A stretch of DNA of 64,000 nucleotides, taken from Channallabes apus. Lineage: Eukaryota; Chordata; Actinopteri; Siluriformes; Clariidae. This document shows positions 36,070 through 45,979 of the stretch, piece after piece. The stretch is from positions 20,412,151 to 20,476,150 of the forward strand of contig CM060118.1 of NCBI GenBank assembly GCA_030522415.1, read 5' to 3'. A program made the translations under genes and the position numbers. Under the pieces are notes generated by a model. That model had not been told where the DNA came from. It made no database searches and saw only the letters and a program-made list of their open reading frames with translations. Every line of letters begins with the position of its first letter. Position 1 is the first letter of the stretch.

Positions 36070-37190
36070 GAACATGTTTCCCCTACCAGACAGTGAGTCA
36101 GACTACTACAATCAGTATTCCTTGGTTCCCAGAGGAACGGGGGTCTGCGTCCAAATTTTTAGATTTCGCGGGCTCTACCGCTATCTAAAATAAACAATAC
36201 AGTTTCAAAATGTTGACTGTTAAAGTGATTGCTCTCAAATCCTACCAAGTGATTGATTTGTGACAATCGATTGAAGGACGCTTACTTTCATATAGAAATA
36301 TTCCCACAACACAAGGAAAGACCTGAGGTTCGCTTTTGGGGGCCAAGCTTACCAGTATCGGGTCCTTTCAGGTGGTCTAGCTTTCTCACCCGCACATATT
36401 AAAATGCATGGATGTAGTTCTGGCTCTTACAACTACCAGGGCATCCATATTTGAATTACATAGACGACTGGCTCGCCCAGTCTCATTAGCTAGCGCTTCG
36501 ACATAGCTCACCTTGTTTCTTAGGATTGAGACCCAACGCCACGAAAGCGTGCTCTTTCCTGTTCTGAAGATTTGGGTGTCACATGAGATTCGATCGTAAG
36601 CGGGCACAGCTGTCTCCCGCTCGTGTCGAATCCATTATCAACACCCTCAAGGAAATCAAGCTTGACCAAGAAAGTGACCATAACTTTCAGAGATCTTAGC
36701 TCTCATGGCAGCCGTATCCACGGTGACCTTTGGGCCTTCTGCACATGAGAGCATTTCAGTTGTGGCTAAGACAGGGGATTTCACTCTAGGGCCGATCCCC
36801 AACAAGGGTTACGCGCCAGGTGCTTCGTACCCTTCCTATGTGGTTCAGACCCCGGTTTCTGACTCTGGGTCCCACTCTAAGTTCGTCTTGTCGTCGCAGA
36901 TGCTAACGACAGACGTTTCCCTCACGGGCAGGGGTGCGGTCTTAAGTGACCGTTCCAGCCCAAGGGTGCTGGAGAGGCCTTCTTCTCGCACGGCACATCA
37001 GTTGCCTCGAAATGATGGCTCTATTTCTCGCCCTAAAGCACTTCCTCCAGCAGTTGAGAGTGCCATGTCCCATTGCGGGTGGACAACACTATGGCAAGAC
37101 TCATATATTAATCGCCAGGGTGGACTGTGCTCACGCCGCTGAATAGCTAGCGCACCAGGTTCCTGTCCCTCAGCGCAATTTACGTTCCAG
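36070..37190 (+). pseudogene. DIRS reverse transcriptase / RNase H remnant
   Basis: Across frames one can read YSLVPRGTG, DLKDAYFHIEI-like residues at about 36270, LRFAFGGQAYQYRVL at about 36325, and a DDWLAQS catalytic block at about 36460. RNase H is marked by LTTDVSLTGRGAVLS and the shifted GCWRGLLLARHISCLEMMAL. Many frameshifts and stops make it inactive. Confidence 0.65.
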
Positions 37191-37426
37191 GGCATATGAA
37201 TGTGAGAGCAGTTGTAACTGTCCAGTCAATCTCTGACACACTGGGAATGGAAACCCCACCCTGAAGTAGTCAGTCAATCTGGGAGAGATTTCATGCAGCA
37301 GAGGTGGACCGCTTTGCCTCGCAAGATCAGCAAATGTCCCGTTTGCTACTCCCTGGCTCTGGATCTAGTATCCCTCTTCAAGAGCTTATGCCCTCAAATG
37401 GAATGTTTTTAAAGGGTGACACTGGG

Positions 37427-38150
37427 TGAGAGATGCTATTGCCCTCTCCTATGAGGCACGTGGGCTCACTTCGCCTCTAGGAAGCAGGGCCCACTCAACC
37501 AGGGGGATCGCCTCATTTATTGCACTAGCAAGAGGTATTCCCCTGCAGCATGTGTGTGCTAAGTAGGTAGACCCAGTCCACTGCCGAAATGTTTCAGTGC
37601 TGGAGTTTCGGCAGGAAAAGCTTGTCCTCGGGCTTGTGCCCTAGTACTCTCAAGATGTACTTAACCGCGTCCTCACTGAACTACAGTATCTTCCGAAAGT
37701 TCCATTTGTAACAAGCACCCTACTGTTCTGAAGCCTTCTGTCCTCCGCCTTTTACAGCTTCGGAGCAGGAGAAACTTCACTTACTGTCCAGTACGTGCTC
37801 TTCAGATTTACGTCCACCGCATGAGCCAGTGGCGTAAGTCAGAGCGCCACTATACTGGGTGAGAGACGCATATTGCCCTCTCCTATGAGGCGCGTGGGTT
37901 CACTTCACCTCTAGGAAGCAGGGCTCATTCAACCAGGGAGATCGCCTCCTTTTGCACCAGCAACAGGTATTCCCCTGCAGCAATTGTGTGACACGGAGGG
38001 TTGGTCCTCCCCACACACATTTGTTATATTATAATCTGGATGTTCATGCTACTCCGGGCTCAGGGAAAGCCCCGAGTTAGCTGCCCAGGCATAGTTCTGA
38101 GACCTTCTCGGCTTTGTGCGCACATGCTACACAACCTTGGGGTCCAGACA
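37427..38150 (+). pseudogene. DIRS tyrosine recombinase remnant with an internal duplication
   Basis: Two related blocks of about 130 bp (37427-37559 and 37859-37990) both encode ALSYEARG, SPLGSRAHSTR and SPAA-type residues of the recombinase C-terminus. About 300 bp of other recombinase sequence (AFYSFGAGE, VQYVLF region) lies between. The order and duplication are abnormal. Active DIRS elements use this enzyme instead of an integrase. Confidence 0.55.
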
Positions 38151-38578
38151 CTTGTAGAGAGGCGGCGTTGGTATACTCGTTCCCATAGCGTTTTCACGCA
38201 GCATCGAGAGAAAGCCTTTGAAAGGGAATGTCTCGGGTTACTGTGCTGTAACCCTGTTCCCTGAAAAGGCGGGAACGAGATGCTGTGTCCTAATGCCGCA
38301 CTACCACGTGACCGGACGTCCGTTCAGACAAATTAATCTGAGGTTTGTCGCCGGCTCACTAGGATTTATAACCTGCGGCTGCATCTAATCAGATGACGTC
38401 ACCTGACCGAGGTTATATATAGCCAAAAAATTTGGCGTGTTTGCACACATGCTTCACAACCAGCAACAGGACAAAATGGTTCCCATAGCGTTTTCACGCA
38501 GCATCTCGTTCCCGCCTTTTCAGGGAACAGGGTTACAGCACAGTAACCCGAGACGTTTTCTGCTTCCCACGGGGGAAG

Positions 38579-38753
38579 AGTGGCGGTTCTACACTGAATT
38601 GCTCCCCGGGCGAGACTCCTTAAGAAAACCACTTAGCGGCACAGATTATTATTTTTTTCCTCCAGGTACTGTACGTTTGCCGCCCCCCACGTGACATGAA
38701 AAAATGGTGCCATGGGCGGCTGCCCAGTTCGCCCATGCCAAAAACCGCCACTG
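38579..38753 (+). mobile_element. Short hAT-like MITE remnant
   Basis: AGTGGCGGTTCTACACTGA on the left and, inverted, CAGTGGCGGTTTTTGGCAT on the right. No matching 8-bp duplication was found, so the left boundary may have been altered by the neighbouring DIRS. Confidence 0.45.
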
Positions 38754-38794
38754 AGCACAAATGCATATTTTTCTGTCCACTCACTCTTAAATAC

Positions 38795-40228
38795 GAGGCT
38801 GAAGTTAGCTCCTTATTCGCAGCTTCCGATTCGTTTGGCTTCTTATTGCGCAGCCTCTGATTCCACGGCTGAAGTTAGCTCCTTATTCACCTCGTTACTA
38901 AAGGGAGTGTTCACATTGGCGAAAGCTGCGCAGTTTATCAATAAAACGTTATTTTGGTGGCTTAAACCATTCTGGCCAGGCAAATATAAACTATACAAAA
39001 CACAGCAGGTACCCAACTATATAGTAAAAGTTTAAATTTTTAACCAGATTGATTTTACACTTTAACAATTAAATGGAAATACATCATTCTATTATGCACA
39101 ATAAGTTGAATAAGAAGCCAGATTTCCAAGACCATTTTAGTAGCTTAAATCTCTTTGGGCCAGGCAAATATGAACTATACAACACCTAGCAGGTACCCAA
39201 CTATATACTGTAGGAAAAGGAGTGAAATTGTCCTGGCCCAGATTGATTTTATACTTTAAATATGAAATGGAAATATGTCATTCTATTATGCACAAGAATA
39301 AGAAGCCAGATTTCCAAGACCATTTTAGTAGCTTAAATCTCTTTGGGCCAGGCAAATATGAACTATACAACACCTAGCAGGTACCCAACTATATAGGAAA
39401 AGGAGTGAAATTGTCCTGGCCCAGATTGATTTTATACTTTAAATATGAAATGGAAATATGTCATTCTATTATGCACAAGAATAAGAAGCCAGATTTCCAA
39501 GACCATTTTAGTAGCTTAAATCTCTTTGGGCCAGGCAAATATGAACTGTACCACACCTAGCCGGTACCCAACTATATAGTAAAAGTGAAATTGTCCTGGC
39601 CCAGATTGGTTTTACACTTTAAAAAGGATGGAAATATTTGACTATTTAGCTGTATTATTAAACCGACTTTTTGAATTTAAAATTCGTTTTATTGAATTTT
39701 TTTCATTGTTATTTTTAAAATGGTAGTGATTTTAATGTCAATTCAACTTTAGAACAGAATTTTCAAGTGTATCGAGCGCTCTGCCTGATTAATGGATATG
39801 TATTATTAGCATGTCCTTCATTTCAGACAAGACAAATGAAAAATTCACTAGAATATCTTCTTTTTCATCTTCTCCAACATTTTCTAGTTTGTCACATTTA
39901 CACAGGGCCTTCTGTGCTTCATTCTTGTTCATGTACAAGAGTGGAGGTGAAGCAACATTTCCACTGAAAACATGTTTATTTTCATTGCGCCACCTCTCAG
40001 CTTCCAAAATGCACTGATATACCTGGTGACTCTAAAATCAGAAAATATATTAATCTCAATACATATACAGTGATTAACACAGTGATTAGTTTACTGCTGA
40101 TGTTTACGGCCAGAATGGTTTAAGCCACCAAAATAACGTTTTATTGATAAACTGCGCAGCTTTCACCAATGTGAACACTCCCTTTAGTAACGAGGCGAAT
40201 AAGGAGCTAACTTCAGCCTCGTCTCTTA
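38795..40228. mobile_element. Unclassified unit with long inverted repeats enclosing a tandem array
   Basis: Sequence near 38795-38978 (AGGCTGAAGTTAGCTCCTTATTC, given here as overlapping short words AGGCTGAAGTTAGC and CTCCTTATTC; then ACTAAAGGGAGTGTTCACAT and GGTGGCTTAAACCATTCTGG) recurs inverted at 40108-40228. Within the left arm the GGCTGAAGTTAGCTCC word occurs twice. The interior holds the tandem array 38968-39640 and about 470 bp of AT-rich DNA. No transposase is seen. Confidence 0.65.
38968..39640. repeat. Tandem repeat, unit about 183-188 bp, about 3.7 copies
   Basis: The word TTTGGGCCAGGCAAATATGA marks unit starts near 39151, 39339 and 39522; a diverged first unit starts near 38968. 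Each unit contains TAGCAGGTACCCAACTATAT and AATAAGAAGCCAGATTTCC. Units 2 and 3 are nearly identical. Confidence 0.9.
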
Positions 40229-41284
40229 CATTAAATTCGCTGTTTTCAAAATCAACTTATATCAATGGCCAGCTTTGAGCACAACATTAGGATATTCACG
40301 TCACACACTCCAGCAAGGACGTTTGATCACTTTTATAAAACATAAAAGCAACAAAAAATTGGTAATTATTATTATTTTTATTTTTTTACCTGTTCATGAT
40401 TATTCTTTATTAATAAGTACTTGTATAAGTAAATATGGACGTGTTATAAGTATTGTATTTTCCTGTACACTAGATGGTGGTATTGGCTTTTGCTGGTTTT
40501 TTTTTTTTTTTTAATTGACCAACAAAACTACTACTCCTTCTACTACTCCTAAGTATTTCATTTTACATTTCAAGGTAGGCGGAATTATCATGTCTAATTT
40601 TGAGGTCAACTCATTGTCAAAACTTTACATTCCCATTTAATTGAGATCAAGTTCTAATTGAAAGATTCACCAGGTAGTGTTATGTTATGGTATTCTTTGT
40701 GACAGTGCACACAGCATTTGGTTCCCCAAGCATGTGGGCATTTGCTCACTTCACTCATGTAAAGGAGCAACAGCGTGCTTTGGTCTTTCTCGCCACGGGA
40801 AGCTGGGCACTCAGTGGGCTCCTCACATACTGACTCATGGTCTCCATGGTTACACCTTTATAGCAAAATGCTGGCCACATTCGTCAGAAACATAATTATA
40901 CCTTTATGGACATGTATCTGTAATAGCCCCAAGTTCTGTTCTTATGACTCAGAACTTACAGGGAGCCGTCCACATATGATTTGTTTCAATCAGGCTTATG
41001 GTTATGAGTTATATTTCTAACCTGCTCTGAAAGGAGGATGTCGTTGCCTGGCTGCAAGGCTAGTGAACACAGTCATCTTTAAAACACTTGAACATTTGAA
41101 CCAAGATTAAGCTGCAAGACTTGTGAACGAATCCTGCCTAAGCTTACCAGCTACTAGTTGTCAAAATGCAGCCTGAATTGGTCAAACTGATACAAAATCC
41201 TTGCCAAATGGAAAGTGCTGGAAAACAAAAACAATTTCTGACTTAATAACTAAATGACACTATTTTCTTCTATTATACATAACA
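40229..41284. other. Intergenic DNA, nothing recognised
   Basis: No gene, RNA or repeat boundary could be supported. A poly-T run lies near 40497-40513. Confidence 0.5.
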
Positions 41285-41371
41285 GTTTAGCACTGTGGCC
41301 TTGCACCTCCAGGGTCCGGGTTCGATTCCTGGCCTGGCTCGATTCCCATCTCTGTGTGCATGGAGTTTGTA
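41285..41371 (+). repeat. SINE head fragment fused to a LINE
   Basis: TTTAGCACTGTGGCCTTGCA through CATGGAGTTTGT match the tRNA-like head of the SINE family. The match stops abruptly where minus-strand RTE coding sequence begins. Confidence 0.7.
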
Positions 41372-42110
41372 TCACTCCGAAAGAGAACCCCAACATCTTC
41401 AGCTCTGCTACCTCTAGCTCTGCCTCCTGTCTTTTCTTCATTGCAACTGTCTCTAAGCCGTAGAGCATCGCTGGTCTCACCACTGTCCTGTACACCTTTC
41501 CTTTCATTCTCGCTGATACTCTTTTATCGCACAACACACCTGACACTATTCTCCACCCATTCCAACCTGCCTGTACCCGTCTCTTCACCTCCTTTCCACA
41601 CTCTCCGTTGCTCTGGACCGTTGACCCAAAGTACTTAAAGTCCTGCACCTTCTTTACCTCTGCTCTCTGTATCCTCACCGTTCCTCTTGGGTTCCTCTCA
41701 TTCACAAACATGTATTCCGTCTTGCTGCAGCTAACCTTCATTCCTCTGCTTTCCAGAGCGTACCTCCACCTCTCCAAATTCTCTTCCACCTGTTCCCTGC
41801 TCTCGCTACAAAGCACAATGTCATCTGCAAACATCATAGTCCATGGAGACTCCTGTCTAACCTCATCTGTCATCCTGTCCATCACCAGAGCAAACAAAAA
41901 GGGGCTTAGAGCCGATCCTTGACGCTTGATAAGTATAGTTTATACTTGTATAGTATAGTTAGTATAGTTATATAGTTTATACAGTATACTGTAAGTATAG
42001 TACAGTATAAGTATAGTTTATATAGTTTATACTTGAACTCTTCTGTCACACCTACAGCACATCTTACCACTGTCTTACAGCTCTCATACATGTCCTGCAC
42101 CACTCTAACA
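41372..42110 (-). pseudogene. RTE-like LINE ORF: C-terminal RT part
   Basis: VQDMYESCKTVVRCAVGVT is followed by an AT-rich insertion (about 41923-42031), then the FALVMDRMTDEV and MMFADDIVLCS catalytic segments through to KMLGFSFGV. Residues are nearly identical to the copy at 3-941 where they overlap. Confidence 0.8.
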
Positions 42111-42544
42111 TACTTCTCTCCCCAGTGAAAAAAAAATGCACTTTAGTGTATTACAAATATATTGAAATCCTCTATAATACAACACTGCTAATATACTAAC
42201 AAAAAGTTGTACCATCAGTTAATATATAAAAAGTATACTAACATCATGCTTTTACCAAATTTTGGAATTAAACTTTATATACTTAAAAAATATATACTTA
42301 AAAATTATTGTATTATAGTACACGTTCCAAAGATATATTATTGGAAAATATACTTTAAGTGAAAGGCTGGTCTAATTTCCAAAGTATACTTATTTAAACT
42401 TGTTTTTCAATATATTTTTGGTATATTTTTTTTTAATATGCTCGAAATAATCATTGTACAAATGTACAGAAAATATATATTAGAATACAAATTTTAATAT
42501 ACGGTAGTCTCAGTATATTATCAGTTAAATGTAAATGTACTTAT

Positions 42545-42960
42545 ATTTAGTGCACTACTCTCTCGTGCGTGCGCGTGCTTTTAGACTCGTTTTTGCACGC
42601 TGAATCTCTCCCTCGCGCGCGCGATCTCAAACTCGTTCCTGCGCGCTCAAAATCACTTTTGCCGTTCAAGATAATTTATGTTTTTACTCTCACACTCTTC
42701 TGTCCGCTCACTGTCATAAAGCTACACACAAACTGCAGCAGCGTTGTAACCTCTGCGACTATTCCAGCCAACCGGAGACTAGACAGCGCCCCACCAGCCA
42801 ATCAGAGCTAGAGGCGGGCAGATTCGGACTGTCCGTTCTCTGATTGGCTCCCCAGTTCTCCACTTCTAGTTTGAATTAACGGCTGAAGCTGCATCATCGC
42901 GTGCGTTAGTTCGTATCGTTATTATTTTATTTTCATCGGCATCAGGTAAATTTAACGGTT
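42545..42960 (+). promoter_or_regulatory. GC-rich promoter-like block inside the transposon
   Basis: It contains CGCGCGCG runs, two facing CCAAT-type boxes (CAGCCAATCAGAGC at about 42797 and TCTGATTGGCTCC at about 42839), and ends near CATCAGGTAAAT, a good splice donor. The direction is inferred from the donor. It may be the element's own promoter and first exon. Confidence 0.35.
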
Positions 42961-43094
42961 TTAAATTAAGTACATACTTTTATCTATAGTTTATATTGTC
43001 TAATGTGTTGTTGTTAATGTGTTATGTACTTTGCTTGTGGTATAATGGCTCTGTAGCTCTCGGCCTGTTTTCAGTCTCTGTGTAACAGAATCAA

Positions 43095-43199
43095 CACACC
43101 AGGTTTAAACTAATACTGTACCTGTAGATTCTAATACTAATGTCTGTCTGTGTTCACACACCAGGTTTAAACTAATACTGTACCTGTAGATTCTAATAC
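43095..43199. repeat. Two-copy tandem repeat next to the L2 insertion
   Basis: CACACCAGGTTTAAACTAAT and following bases to ATTCTAATAC occur twice, separated by a short AATGTCTGTCTGTGTT spacer. Confidence 0.8.
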
Positions 43200-43207
43200 A
43201 TTAAATG

Positions 43208-43541
43208 CAGAGGTGTCAAGTAACGAAGTACAAATACTTCGTTACCTTACTTAAGTAGAAATTTTGGGTATCTATACTTTACTGGAGTAATTATTTTTCA
43301 GCCGACTTTTTACTTCTACTCATTACATTTTTAAGCAATTATCTGTACTTTCTACTCCTTACTTTTTAAAAACAGCCTCGTTACTCTATTTTTATGATCA
43401 GAACGCGCAACCCCTCCGGTCGCATGATCAGAACGCGCACAACGCCCCCCCCCCCCCTAATCCCCCACCCGTTGCATGATCAGAACGCGCACAACGCCCC
43501 CCCCGTTGCATGATCAGAACGCGCACAACGCCAACCCCCAA

Positions 43542-43585
<44 letters not shown>

Positions 43586-43796
43586 TTGCATGATCAGAAA
43601 GCGAGACCTTAATGCTTTTTTTCCCCCTCACGGTACTTTTACTTTTATAGTTTAAGTAGTTTTTAAACCAGTACTTTTAAACTTCTACTTAAGTAAAAAG
43701 CTTGGGTTGATACTTCAACTTCTAAAGAAGTATTTTTGAACCCTAGTATCTATACTTCTACTCAAGTAATGAATGTGAATACTTTTGACACCACTG
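43208..43796 (+). mobile_element. hAT-type MITE with a poly-C tract
   Basis: Ends CAGAGGTGTCAAGTAACG and, inverted, CAGTGGTGTCAAAAGTATTC. A perfect 8-bp duplication ATTAAATG sits at 43200-43207 and 43797-43804. Subterminal ACTTAAGTA motifs are present. Confidence 0.92.
43400..43595. repeat. Minisatellite and 42-base poly-C tract
   Basis: GCATGATCAGAACGCGCACA units recur four or five times separated by C-runs; the longest C-run is 43543-43584. Assembly length here may be unreliable. Confidence 0.9.
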
Positions 43797-43799
43797 ATT

Positions 43800-44046
43800 A
43801 AATGGTCTCGCCCCGCAGTATCTGAGCGAACTGCTAGTGTCTTACGATCCGCCACGCCTACTTCGGTCAAAGGATGCAGGCTGCTTATCAGTACCGCGTA
43901 TTATGAAAACTACAGCTGGGGCAGAGCTTTTTCTTACAAAGCCCCAAAATTATGGAATAGTCTTCCAAATAGTGTTCGGGACTCAGACACAGTCTCAGTG
44001 TTTAAGTCTAGGCTCAAAACCTATTTATTTAGCCAAGCATTTTTAT
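43800..44046 (+). pseudogene. L2-like reverse transcriptase C-terminal end
   Basis: LNGLAPQYLSELLVSYDPPR is followed, after a frame change near 43865, by KGCRLLISTAYYENYSWGR, AFSYKAPKLWNSLPNSVRDS and FKSRLKTYLF before a stop. This matches the universal C-terminus of CR1/L2 proteins (PxLWNSLP...FKxxLKTxLF). Confidence 0.85.
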
Positions 44047-44215
44047 AAATAGATTTGCCTTAGGTAAAGGAGCAGATCTGGGGGACTCATGGACGTAGAG
44101 TATTATGGTGAACTGGTATGTTTTAGATGCTGTCTTCCTCAGTCTCATTTGATCACTCAGGTTTGTTGACGGTGAGGTGATTGTTTGCTTTACATCTCAG
44201 GGAGCCCTGCAATCT

Positions 44216-44308
44216 CTCCTCCTCTTCTCTTCCTCCCCCTCTTTCTCTTTCCTCTCTCCCCCTGTCTCCCCCTTTCACTCTTTCTCTCTCTCTCTCTCTC
44301 TCTCTCTG
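44216..44308. repeat. Pyrimidine (CT)n microsatellite in the L2 3' UTR
   Basis: CTCTCC-rich changing to pure (CT)n. The equivalent short CT tract in the split L2 is at about 19821-19851. Confidence 0.9.
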
Positions 44309-45204
44309 TCGAGCTACACATGTGGTTCCTGAGCTGCCAGTGATCCAGACTCCCTCTGCCCTCCGGACCTGTCTGATCCATCCTGGTGCCCGGTTTCTGG
44401 TTGGAGGTCTCATCGCATGGATGCCCCGTGTGTCTCTTTAGGATGCGCCTGGTGTCTGGGGATGATTCTATCTACTTAGAAGATGGTTCTGGCCTCGACT
44501 GGTGTTGTCAGCTGTTTCTCTGAGGACTTGATAATTCGATAGTTCAGGACTGGAACTTTCTACAAGTCTATCTGAGTCTCGAATAACTACTGGACTCCAT
44601 TTTACATCAACTATTATAACATCAATTAACATCAACTATTATAGCTGAACCTAACACTGTATAAATGCAGATCATTTCCTGCTATCTGTTTCACCCAGAT
44701 GAGGATGGGTTCCCTGTCGAGTCTGGTTCCTCTCAAGGTTTCTTCCTATTACCATCTCAGGGAGTTTTTCCTTGCCACTGTCGCCCTCGGGCTTGCTCGC
44801 CAGGGAATATCTGAACATTTTATTCATACACATTCACATTCCATACAAACTTAAATAATTCTTTTGATTGTGTAAAGCTGTTTTGAGACAATGTCAATTA
44901 TTAAAAGCGCTATACAAATAAAACTGAATTGAATTGAATTGAATTAATACTAATGTCTGTGTTCACACACCAGTTTATATTTTAGTTTGTGTGTTTGTAA
45001 AACAACCTGACTTTTGATGAGCACAAATAAACTATAGTAGTGCTTTTTTGTAACCTTGTGCAAATTAAATCTGTTGAACTCATGAATAAAATCTGCCTCA
45101 TAATTACTGATGTAATGCTTTTCAAAAACATGTTATAGTGTAGAAAATGCATTTAGCATATCCTAAACACTTAATGTACTGGTAACACATTTGCAGTACA
45201 GTAT

Positions 45205-45474
45205 TGTGGGCTGGGCAGCGGCTTGCGACCGTCGTGTCTTGCGGCAGGTGTTCTTTTTGTGTTCACCCTGTTTGAGACGTGTGTTTAGGTTAGTGGCTTC
45301 GGCCAAGTTTGAGTACGTGTACATGTGTGTTATCTCTACTGTATGTGTGTATGTGCTGCATTCTGCTACCGTTCTCCAGTTCTAGCTAATAGCTGAATAG
45401 GTGTGTCATTACATTGTGTAGCCACCAAACTCACTCGTCCTCCAAGTTCCCTGCTAGCGTCGAAAAACGCTACA
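45205..45474 (+). mobile_element. Solo LTR related to the Ty3/gypsy element
   Basis: TGTGGGCTGGGCAGCGGC to AAAAACGCTACA, 270 bp. Several blocks match the LTRs at 25583 and 29943 (GTGGCTTCGGCCA, TGTAGCCACCAA, CTCACTCGTCCTCCAAG, CCTGCTAGCGTCGAAAAACG). Flanks are GTAT and GTAG. The middle differs enough to suggest a sister subfamily. Confidence 0.85.
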
Positions 45475-45979
45475 GTAGTATAGAAGGTTGTGTGTACTGT
45501 ATGATACAATAAAGTATATTTGTATTAACTAACAAAGTGTCCTTTATGAGTATTTGTAATTGTCCAGAAGTATAACAGCATGCTACTGCTGCAATAAGAA
45601 TATACTCATAGTACATTAATCATGTATTTGTAATACAGTAAAAATAGCTGTAATGTACTTATAATACATTAAATATATACTTAAATTGTATTAATAATAC
45701 TGTCAGATATGTACGTTAGTACACACACAGCCATATACTTTAAGTGTACTAAAGTATACTTAAAGTTGTTCCACTTTAGCACACAAAAGTATACTTAATA
45801 CACTTAAAATTGTGCTTTTCTACAATTTAATTACAACTTAAATACACTTAGTACAAAATAGTAGTTGTTCCAAAATAGCAAACTTCAAGTATACTAGTCA
45901 TTAGTCTGGAGCAAATACATTTAAGTATGCTTTGGCATGCTAGGATTTAATATACTTAGCATACTTTTTTTTACTTGGG

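Larger units (their letters stand above)
34241..38557 (+). mobile_element. DIRS-type (tyrosine recombinase) retrotransposon, degenerate
   Basis: The left terminal repeat (about 34241-34430) recurs inverted on the right (about 38320-38557). Both contain the ACGCCAAATTTTTTGGC and GCAGCCGCAGGTTATAAATC blocks. An internal complementary region near 38175-38290 repeats sequence from both outer ends (CGAGAGAAAGCCTTTGAAAG and CTGTTCCCTGAAAAGGCGGG). There is no target duplication. Decayed gag, RT/RNase H and recombinase follow in DIRS order. About 4.3 kb is short for the family (usually 5-6 kb). Confidence 0.85.
43200..44945 (+). mobile_element. L2/CR1-like LINE 3' end, carrying a hAT MITE
   Basis: After a MITE at its 5' end, the LINE runs 43797-44945: the end of the RT ORF, a 3' UTR with CAGGGAGTTTTTCCTTGCC and AAGCGCTATACAAATAAA, and a (GAATT)n tail. 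Flanking TAATAC on both sides (before 43200 and after 44945) fits a target duplication. It is the best reference here for the split L2 at 18826-32395. Confidence 0.85.
42120..45970. mobile_element. DNA transposon, CACTA-like, inserted in the RTE LINE
   Basis: The left end is CCCAGTGAAAAAAAAATGCA and the right end inverted is CCCAAGTAAAAAAAAGTATG; similarity continues for about 40 bp. Flanks fit a 2-bp CT duplication of LINE sequence. Subterminal AAGTATACTTA-type motifs are abundant on both sides. A promoter-like GC-rich block (42545-42960) is present but no transposase. The superfamily is uncertain. Confidence 0.55.

Noticed and set aside
35139..36188. Novel host gene in the 35-37 kb region
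   Set aside because: Coding-like words there match DIRS gag and RT order, and the region is enclosed by DIRS inverted repeats.
42120..45970. An ordinary intergenic gap separating two independent RTE fragments
   Set aside because: Both fragments are on the minus strand, the protein continues across the gap, and the gap DNA has matching inverted ends.
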